Below, one piece after another: positions 1-4,764 of a stretch of 6,833 bases of DNA. The notes beneath the pieces are model-generated. The model was not told where the DNA came from. It did not search any database and saw nothing but the letters and a program-made list of their open reading frames with translations. The stretch's first letter is position 1. Each line of letters opens with the position of its first letter. A program made the position numbers and the translations under genes. This stretch comes from a bacterium (lineage in GTDB: Bacteria; Patescibacteriota; Gracilibacteria; UBA1369; GCA-2718715), in assembly GCA_030426295.1 (NCBI GenBank), contig JAUHYY010000056.1, positions 1 through 6,833 on the forward strand, read 5' to 3'.

Positions 1-2045
1 ATATGGTAGTTGAATTTGATTCAGGCACATCATCTGAGCAAGACATCATTACAGCAGTTAAAAAAGAAGGATATACTGCAACACCAGCTGCATTAGAGCA
101 CGAACAAAAACATAGCCATCATGATCACGCTGCAGCTGAAGGTAATAAAGCACTAAAAAAAAGATTTAATAAACTAATCGTTGCTACGATTATTTCTATA
201 CTAATACTCATTCTAGAGTTTATCATCGTAATGCCAAACAAAATCTACTTATTATTTGGATTAAGTTTAATAGTATTTGTATACACTGGAGGAGAATTTT
301 ATAAAAAGGGTATACCGAGCTTATTTAAAGGCAAGCCAAATATGGACTCCTTAGTAATGATAGGAGTATCAGCTGCTTTTTTATACTCAAGCTACATAAC
401 TTTCTTCACTAATTCTACCGAACAATACTTTATGGACGCAGCTATAATTACTACGTTTATTGTTACTGGTAGGTACTTAGAGGCGAAATCTAAGGGGCAA
501 GCCTCACAAGCTATAAAAAAACTACTTCAATTAAGCGCCAAAGAGGCCCACTTAGTATTAAGCGACGGATCAACTAAAGATATTCCAACCTCTGAAGTTA
601 AAATCGAAGACACACTGCTTATCAAACCAGGAGAGAAGATCCCAGTAGACGGATATATTTTTAATGGAGAAGCTACTATTGATGAATCAATGGTTACAGG
701 CGAAAGCATCCCTATCGATAAGTCTTTCAAAAGCAAAGTAATTGGATCAACTATCAACGGTAACACTAGCTTCACTATGAAAGCTGAAAAAATTGGTTCA
801 GAAACATTGTTGAACAAGATAATTGAAATGGTAAAAGCTGCTCAATCATCCAAAGCACCAATTCAAAAGCTAGTAGATAAGATTTCGAATTACTTCGTAT
901 GGATAGTACTAGCAGTAGCTATACTTACTTTAGCCTCATGGGCTCTCAGCACGGGGGATATAAGAGCTGGGCTAGTTCCAATGGTAGCAGTGCTTATTAT
1001 TGCTTGCCCTTGCGCCTTAGGGCTCGCTACGCCAATTTCTATAGTTGTTGGATCAGGCAGAGGTGCAGAGGAGGGTATTCTACTCAAAAACGCTGAAGTT
1101 CTAGAAAAGGTTCACAAAGTCACCACTATGATTTTCGACAAAACAGGAACTCTAACTCAAGGTAAACCTGCAGTTAAAGTCTTTAAGAATTATTCAGATA
1201 ACGAAGAGCAAACAAAGTTAATAGCCTATTCTTTAGAGCTTAATTCCGAGCATCCGCTTGCAGAAAGCATCGTGAGTTATGTAAGTGCTAGTACCTCATT
1301 GAATGTTGATCAATTTGAAGCCCAAACGGGATTAGGAGTAAAAGGAACAATTGACGATAAAGTTTATTACTTAGGTAGCTTTAGATACCTTCAACAAGAA
1401 TTTAAGCCTTCAACTGAAACTCAGACTCAAATACATGAATTGCAAGCAAGCGGCCATACAGTTCTTACACTTTTTACCAAAGATAAAGTATTGGCGCTAT
1501 TTGGAGTTCAAGACGGCTTAAAAGAAACTTCTATTCAAGCCATACAGTCATTAAAAGCACTTAATATTACTCCAATTATGATGACAGGAGACAATCACAT
1601 AGTTGCTAGCTCTATCGCTAAAGAAGCTAGAATCGATATTGTTTTCGCCGAAGTAAAACCAGATGAAAAAGCTTCTAAAGTAATAGAGCTGCAGAATCAG
1701 GGCGAAGTTGTAGCTATGGTTGGAGACGGCATAAATGACAGTCCAGCTCTTGCTCAAGCTAACATAGGTATAGCGATGGGAACTGGTACAGATATCGCTA
1801 TTGAAAGTGGCGACATCATCTTAGTAAAAGGCGACCTTCAAAAAGCTGTAGAAACCATAAAGCTATCTGAGGCAACACTACGCAACATTAAACAGAACCT
1901 GAGTTGGGCCTTCATATATAATGTAGTTGGAATACCAATCGCAGCCCTTGGATTACTGAATCCAATCTTCTCATCTATCGCTATGGCTGCATCATCAATT
2001 TCTGTAGTCATGAACGCATTAAGACTCAAAAGAGCAAAATTATAA
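1..2045 (+). CDS. copA: Copper-type P1B ATPase (CopA-like), 5' end outside the window
   Basis: This is a heavy-metal-translocating P-type ATPase that uses ATP to pump a soft metal, most likely Cu(I), out across the cytoplasmic membrane. Counting from the first in-window Met (base 3), I see the tail of an HMA metal-binding domain (residues 1-24, ending KKEGY), a His-rich linker (H33-H42), and the first membrane helices. These are followed by the actuator TGE loop (232-234), the metal-site CPC (335-337), the phosphorylation site DKTGT (379-383), the nucleotide-domain HP (417-418), TGDN (528-531) and GDGIND (574-579). YN (639-640) and MxxSS (661-665) in the last helices are the ligands typical of the Cu(I) subgroup. 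The ATG at base 3 lies inside the HMA fold, so it is not the true start; the domain's CxxC is upstream of the window. Silver transport is an alternative. It ends TAA 25 bases before the next gene, so co-transcription is likely. Confidence 0.95.
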   Translation, partial: MVVEFDSGTSSEQDIITAVKKEGYTATPAALEHEQKHSHHDHAAAEGNKALKKRFNKLIVATIISILILILEFIIVMPNKIYLLFGLSLIVFVYTGGEFYKKGIPSLFKGKPNMDSLVMIGVSAAFLYSSYITFFTNSTEQYFMDAAIITTFIVTGRYLEAKSKGQASQAIKKLLQLSAKEAHLVLSDGSTKDIPTSEVKIEDTLLIKPGEKIPVDGYIFNGEATIDESMVTGESIPIDKSFKSKVIGSTINGNTSFTMKAEKIGSETLLNKIIEMVKAAQSSKAPIQKLVDKISNYFVWIVLAVAILTLASWALSTGDIRAGLVPMVAVLIIACPCALGLATPISIVVGSGRGAEEGILLKNAEVLEKVHKVTTMIFDKTGTLTQGKPAVKVFKNYSDNEEQTKLIAYSLELNSEHPLAESIVSYVSASTSLNVDQFEAQTGLGVKGTIDDKVYYLGSFRYLQQEFKPSTETQTQIHELQASGHTVLTLFTKDKVLALFGVQDGLKETSIQAIQSLKALNITPIMMTGDNHIVASSIAKEARIDIVFAEVKPDEKASKVIELQNQGEVVAMVGDGINDSPALAQANIGIAMGTGTDIAIESGDIILVKGDLQKAVETIKLSEATLRNIKQNLSWAFIYNVVGIPIAALGLLNPIFSSIAMAASSISVVMNALRLKRAKL

Positions 2046-2070
2046 ATTCATATTATTTAACCCTATAAAT

Positions 2071-2346
2071 ATGAAGGGATCATGCAACTTCTGGCGATGT
2101 GCCAACAGAGTAGGACTATTTTTAGCAATACTTTTTGCCATTTGTTTTCTTTGGTTCTACATCAATCCTGTAGAACAAGAAATGCACTTAAGTATGTTTA
2201 GAATAAGTTACTTAGGATTCGAAGAAATGAATTTCACAGGATTCGTTCTAGGTGCAGTTCAAAGTTACCTCTGGGCTTACGTTGGTCTAGGAGTATGGCA
2301 ATTAGTTGGCTACTGCTTCAAACCTAGTGAATGCTGTAAAAATTGA
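2071..2346 (+). CDS. Small Cys/Met-rich two-helix membrane protein
   Basis: I do not recognise this 91-residue protein as a named family. Two hydrophobic segments are visible, about residues 13-32 and 55-82. Basic residues near the N-terminus (K2, R9, R13) suggest that both ends face the cytoplasm. The ends are Cys-rich: a C-x4-C pair near the N-terminus (C5, C10) and CFKPSECC near the C-terminus, with one more Cys in helix 1. The roughly 23-residue external loop carries several Met residues (EMHLSMF, EEMNF). It starts 25 bases after the ATPase stop with no obvious promoter between, so it is probably in the same operon. The context and thiol/thioether content suggest a copper-related role, such as metal binding or an ATPase accessory, but this is inference. 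There is no Shine-Dalgarno sequence; this ATG is chosen because basic residues and a helix follow directly. Confidence 0.75.
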   Translation: MKGSCNFWRCANRVGLFLAILFAICFLWFYINPVEQEMHLSMFRISYLGFEEMNFTGFVLGAVQSYLWAYVGLGVWQLVGYCFKPSECCKN

Positions 2347-2461
2347 CCGAGCAGAAGAGGACTTCTATACGAGGCCCTTTTGGTATCAAGTTTAACATCT
2401 TTCTTTACAGTAAACACACTTGAAGCTAAACTAGAAGATTAGGAATCCAAAAAATATTCTC
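2347..2461. other. Intergenic gap at the left side of the element module
   Basis: No convincing gene is present. The gap holds a small hairpin just after the membrane-protein stop (AGAAG 2353-2357, loop AGGA, CTTCT 2362-2366), which has no U tract and is too weak to call a terminator. It also holds a 29-codon frame (2306-2395, TTG start) that overlaps the membrane gene in another frame. The left boundary of the mobile element could fall here, since the operon-like copper genes end and the element's repressor promoter begins, but no copy of the tRNA-Trp 3' end is visible. Confidence 0.4.
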
Positions 2462-2490
2462 TTGAAAATGATTTTAATCATTGATATAAT
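2462..2490 (+). promoter_or_regulatory. Sigma-70 promoter of the repressor gene
   Basis: A -35 box TTGAAA (2462-2467) and a -10 box TATAAT (2485-2490) are separated by exactly 17 bases. The -10 is preceded by TGA, giving an extended -10 (TGnTATAAT). Transcription would begin near 2497, leaving a leader of about 18 bases before the ATG at 2515. The spacer between the boxes is filled by the palindromic operator, so a bound repressor would block RNA polymerase. Confidence 0.75.
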
Positions 2491-2494
2491 GATT
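2467..2494. promoter_or_regulatory. Operator copy 1: three half-sites in the repressor promoter
   Basis: Three 7-base half-sites are arranged as AATGATT (2467-2473), N2, AATCATT (2476-2482), N5, AATGATT (2488-2494). The first two form a perfect palindrome between the -35 and -10 boxes, and the third overlaps the -10. The same 7-2-7-5-7 geometry recurs at 3462-3489. Placement upstream of an XRE gene suggests autoregulation by that protein; the binding partner is inferred. Confidence 0.65.
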
Positions 2495-2514
2495 GCAACT
2501 TCATCAATAAAATT

Positions 2515-2883
2515 ATGAAAAAATACGAAGAAGGTCGTTTCGGGGAAAAGTTAGGGATAGCTGTAAAAAAGCTAAGAACTGAATACAATATGTCTCAAGA
2601 GGACCTACGTGGACAAGCTGAGCTTGGAACTGGCTATATATCACGTCTGGAAAACGGGGAATACTCATCACCTTCAATTTATCATATTTACAAAATTGCT
2701 AAAGCCTTCGACATGACCCTCAGGGACTTATTAGAAGCTGCAAGCTTAATCCCTACAGAGTCTTCTTTCGAAGCTTGTCTTAGAGGTGACGGTCTAGATG
2801 AAGAAGAAATAAATAAAATTAGAGAATTCAAACAGTATGTCGTTTTCGAAAGTAAATCTAAAAGAAAAAACTCAGAAACGTAA
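2515..2883 (+). CDS. XRE-family HTH repressor (ImmR-like)
   Basis: This 122-residue protein is a Cro/CI-type DNA-binding regulator. The helix-turn-helix domain spans about residues 10-74: LRTEYNMSQEDL is the first helix pair, GTGYISRLENGEYSSPS holds the recognition helix and the conserved E-N-G turn, and KIAKAFDMTLRDLLEA closes the domain. The C-terminal 45 residues are acidic then basic and presumably serve in dimerisation or as the target of the partner protease. Its gene overlaps the following metallopeptidase gene by 47 bases, the order seen for ImmR-ImmA in ICEBs1 and for many phage repressor/antirepressor pairs. It has its own strong promoter containing a palindromic operator, so negative autoregulation is likely. 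No Shine-Dalgarno sequence precedes the ATG; the start is fixed by the short leader and the full-length HTH domain. Confidence 0.9.
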   Translation: MKKYEEGRFGEKLGIAVKKLRTEYNMSQEDLRGQAELGTGYISRLENGEYSSPSIYHIYKIAKAFDMTLRDLLEAASLIPTESSFEACLRGDGLDEEEINKIREFKQYVVFESKSKRKNSET

Positions 2884-3445
2884 CCCATCAAACCTTGATG
2901 GATATAAATTTAATTCTGCATTAACAGCGGAACAGGTAGACATCTATAAATATTGGATCTGGAAATTAAAGCCTCATTACACTCTTCTAATCAAGGAGTT
3001 TCATAAACGCGCAGGAAAGCCTCCTTATACACATGTAGACTTTCTTGATTTCATCGACCAAGAATTCGGTATAAGCAGCAGTATAATTGGCTATGATCCC
3101 GAAGAGGACTTTCCTGTATCTGGAACATGGTTTTGGACTGGAGCGCCAAATGATTTCGTCGTCTATTTAAACATGAGCCATCCTAAAACAAAGAGGAACA
3201 TCACAGTACTTCACGAAGCGTTTCATGTAATTCAGGACTGGGATGAAGAGTTTAAATGTATGATAAATGAAATCCCAGAAGACTTGCAGCTAAGAATAGT
3301 AGAAAGGATTGCTGAGGTCAGCGCCATAGAAACAGTAATCCCAGCGCATCTAATCAGTAAGGACAAGCAAGATAACCTTTCTCCATACGCGGTTGCTATT
3401 AAGTATGGAATTTCAGTACAAATGGCTACAATTGCTCTTAGCTAA
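2837..3445 (+). CDS. ImmA/IrrE-type zinc metallopeptidase (antirepressor protease)
   Basis: The zinc-metallopeptidase signature HEAFH (HExxH) is at residues 126-130, inside VLHEAFHVIQDW. A downstream helix has E160 in RIAEVSAIETVIP, resembling the third-ligand helix E-x2-A of ImmA/IrrE (COG2856/DUF955) proteins. The 202-residue length is within the family range. Known members cleave a partner XRE repressor to derepress a mobile element after DNA damage or an intercellular signal; the gene directly upstream, overlapping by 47 bases, encodes such a repressor. The ATG at 2837 is the only Met codon before the conserved core, so the long overlap appears real and suggests translational coupling. 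The N-terminal 90 residues (rich in Lys, Trp and Tyr) are not recognisable. A host-regulator role like IrrE is possible, but the element context favours ImmA. Confidence 0.85.
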   Translation: MSFSKVNLKEKTQKRNPSNLDGYKFNSALTAEQVDIYKYWIWKLKPHYTLLIKEFHKRAGKPPYTHVDFLDFIDQEFGISSSIIGYDPEEDFPVSGTWFWTGAPNDFVVYLNMSHPKTKRNITVLHEAFHVIQDWDEEFKCMINEIPEDLQLRIVERIAEVSAIETVIPAHLISKDKQDNLSPYAVAIKYGISVQMATIALS

Positions 3446-3461
3446 AAAAATTTACCCTAAC

Positions 3462-3489
3462 AATGATTAAAATCATGAAAACAATGATA
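3462..3489. promoter_or_regulatory. Operator copy 2: three half-sites upstream of the rep operon
   Basis: AATGATT (3462-3468), N2, AATCATg (3471-3477), N5, AATGATa (3483-3489) repeats the architecture at 2467-2494 with only one mismatch in each of the last two half-sites. In the same register as copy 1 there are degenerate promoter boxes, CTAACA (3457-3462) and AACAAT (3480-3485), 17 bases apart. An alternative extended -10 is TGATATATG (3485-3493). The element repressor would be expected to bind here and shut off the 48-codon gene and rep. Confidence 0.6.
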
Positions 3490-3490
3490 T

Positions 3491-3637
3491 ATGACACTAA
3501 AGAAAGAATTATCGGAACTCAGCTTAATCGCAGAATCTGGCTACACTCAGGCGGATTGCGAGTTAGCATCTGCAAACCTCCTTAACTTATTTGAGACAAT
3601 GAGAAAAATTAAGTTTAGAACTAACAAACAACAATGA
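3491..3637 (+). CDS. Small 48-residue protein translationally coupled to rep
   Basis: This short gene starts at ATG 3491 and stops at TGA 3635-3637, whose first two bases are shared with the rep start codon (ATGA overlap at 3634-3637). The protein begins MTLKKELSELSLIAESGYTQ, continues with DCELASANLLNLFETMRKI, and ends in a basic tail. It looks mostly helical and soluble, with no membrane segment. An in-frame TGA at 3485-3487 rules out a longer version. Support comes from the four-base stop/start overlap, protein-like composition, and the operator directly upstream. I do not recognise it. The A-x2-N-L-x3-F pattern resembles small accessory proteins of plasmids and phages, but that is a loose impression. 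It may help initiate replication or tune Rep synthesis. If transcription starts near 3492, the message would be almost leaderless. Confidence 0.65.
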   Translation: MTLKKELSELSLIAESGYTQADCELASANLLNLFETMRKIKFRTNKQQ

Positions 3638-4710
3638 TTGATTCAATTCAAATAAAAATACCGACAGATCAGATTATCAGCCCAAGCATATTTGGAGATA
3701 AGCAAGCGAAGGCTACCGACAACAATGTTAGGCTAATTAAAATGTTCCCAAAGCACATGAGAGCTTACAGAAAAATGGGCATTTACAAGCCTACAATACA
3801 CATTGAGCTACGAGGAGGGCAAAAGCACGTCTGCATACAGTGCTCCTTACCAAAGTTACTCTACGGCACAAGCTTATTCGAGGTAACCGAGGATGACTTT
3901 GATCTCGTAACACAACGGTTATCTGAAGAGTGTAAAGAGCTAGGCATAGACCTAAACAAAGATCAAATTGCCAACGGAAGAATACACAGAATAGATTACG
4001 CTAAGATCATAATTCTACCTAAAAGCTTCACGAATGCGAAAGACTTCATAGAAAAACTAAGTATTTCTGGCTTTAGGTCTAGGACCGATCTTACTCATAG
4101 GGATGTTCATTTAGGCAATAAAGGTTACTGGATAAAGTTTTACTCTAAAGCCTCTTCTCTAACTATTTATGACAAAATTGCAGAACTAGAGTGCCAAGGT
4201 TTTACCAAACAAGAGTCTCTTCTTAAAAACAAGCTCGGCAAGCATGTCATCAAGTTTGAAGTCTCCTTACAAAAGGTAAGAAAACTTCAGTCAGTTCTTG
4301 GCAAACTTTTAGGTCAAACAAAGGACAGATACAGCTTTAGAGAGGCTTATTCAAAAGAAATTGCTCAGAAAGTACTACAGGACTATTTAAATACTTCATT
4401 TAATGAAGAGGTAGACTTCCTGTGCATGTGCCTTAAAGAAAAGGAGCTTATTAACCACGTTAGGAATTTACACGGCTACACTCAGAAGTCATACATTTAC
4501 TATGTACTAAAGGAGATAGAATCAAGAGGCGCACAGACCGTTTACGATGACATCAAAAAAATACATAACTACCAAAGGCTCAGGAGAGTAAAAAAGGACT
4601 TACTCAACTTAAAAGCCGAGTTAAACCTGAAGGCAAAAAATAGGATTCTGCCAGTCAGCTTCATAGCTAAAAAACTAAAAGAATTTACCTTGTACAAGCC
4701 AAGCTCTTAA
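3634..4710 (+). CDS. Phage/plasmid replication initiator, filamentous-phage gpII/X-like
   Basis: The 358-residue protein resembles the phage replication II/X family (Phage_CRI-type, M13 gpII), which nicks one strand to start rolling-circle replication. It opens MIDSIQIKIP, like the MIDMLVLRLP of gpII. It then has PKLLYGTSLFEVT, where gpII has a similar A-K-V-L-Q-G-x-N-V-F block. HRIDY follows at 118-122 (gpII SRIDAT), then a YDK block around Y179 (LTIYDKIAELE) and IKFEVSL (F208-E209), the family's FE-beta-strand. The C-terminal 140 residues are basic and helical, suited to DNA binding. I could not pin the catalytic tyrosine. The start is fixed by the ATGA overlap with the preceding small gene. 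No coat, Zot-like or relaxase gene accompanies it here, so it more likely serves the circular form of an integrative plasmid-like element than a full inovirus. Family assignment rests on remembered motif order, not a search. Confidence 0.75.
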   Translation: MIDSIQIKIPTDQIISPSIFGDKQAKATDNNVRLIKMFPKHMRAYRKMGIYKPTIHIELRGGQKHVCIQCSLPKLLYGTSLFEVTEDDFDLVTQRLSEECKELGIDLNKDQIANGRIHRIDYAKIIILPKSFTNAKDFIEKLSISGFRSRTDLTHRDVHLGNKGYWIKFYSKASSLTIYDKIAELECQGFTKQESLLKNKLGKHVIKFEVSLQKVRKLQSVLGKLLGQTKDRYSFREAYSKEIAQKVLQDYLNTSFNEEVDFLCMCLKEKELINHVRNLHGYTQKSYIYYVLKEIESRGAQTVYDDIKKIHNYQRLRRVKKDLLNLKAELNLKAKNRILPVSFIAKKLKEFTLYKPSS

Positions 4711-4727
4711 CCAGCTTGATACAAGGT
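4687..4727 (+). repeat. Long imperfect hairpin spanning the rep stop codon
   Basis: ACCTTGTA (4687-4694) pairs with TACAAGGT (4720-4727), and CAAGC (4695-4699) pairs with GCTTG (4714-4718), leaving one bulged A. An alternative inner stem is CAAGCT (4700-4705) with AGCTTG (4713-4718) and a 7-base loop. The TAA of rep lies in the loop. There is no U tract, so it is not a standard terminator. It could protect the rep mRNA, attenuate read-through, or form a single-strand or double-strand origin structure used by the rep product. Confidence 0.5.
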
Positions 4728-4744
4728 GTAATAACTTATACATT
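4716..4744 (+). promoter_or_regulatory. Candidate promoter of the recombinase gene
   Basis: TTGATA (4716-4721) and TACATT (4739-4744, 4 of 6 consensus bases) are 17 bases apart. This would place transcription start near 4751 and leave a leader of about 14 bases before the ATG at 4765, similar to the short leader of the repressor gene. The -35 box lies in the 3' arm of the rep hairpin. The match is moderate, and read-through from rep is also possible. Confidence 0.35.
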
Positions 4745-4764
4745 ATTAACATAACAATATTATC

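Noticed and set aside
3..5. ATG at base 3 as the true start of the ATPase
   Set aside because: It falls within the last third of an HMA domain; the frame is open to the window edge and the metal-binding CxxC must be upstream.
2372..2377. AGGCCC at 2372-2377 matching AGGCCC in tRNA-Trp (6236-6241) as a possible left attachment core
   Set aside because: Six bases are expected by chance at this search size. Crossover there would mean the uninterrupted tRNA lacked G73 and CCA, which is implausible for tRNA-Trp.
2353..2380. Terminator after the membrane-protein gene
   Set aside because: The stem is only 5 bp of mixed composition and the TTTT at 2378 is separated from it by GC-rich sequence.
3475..3585. 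36-codon frame from ATG 3475 in the gap before rep
   Set aside because: Its start lies in the operator and it overlaps the better-supported 48-codon frame; composition (WLHSGGLRVSICKPP) is not protein-like and it has no coupling to rep.
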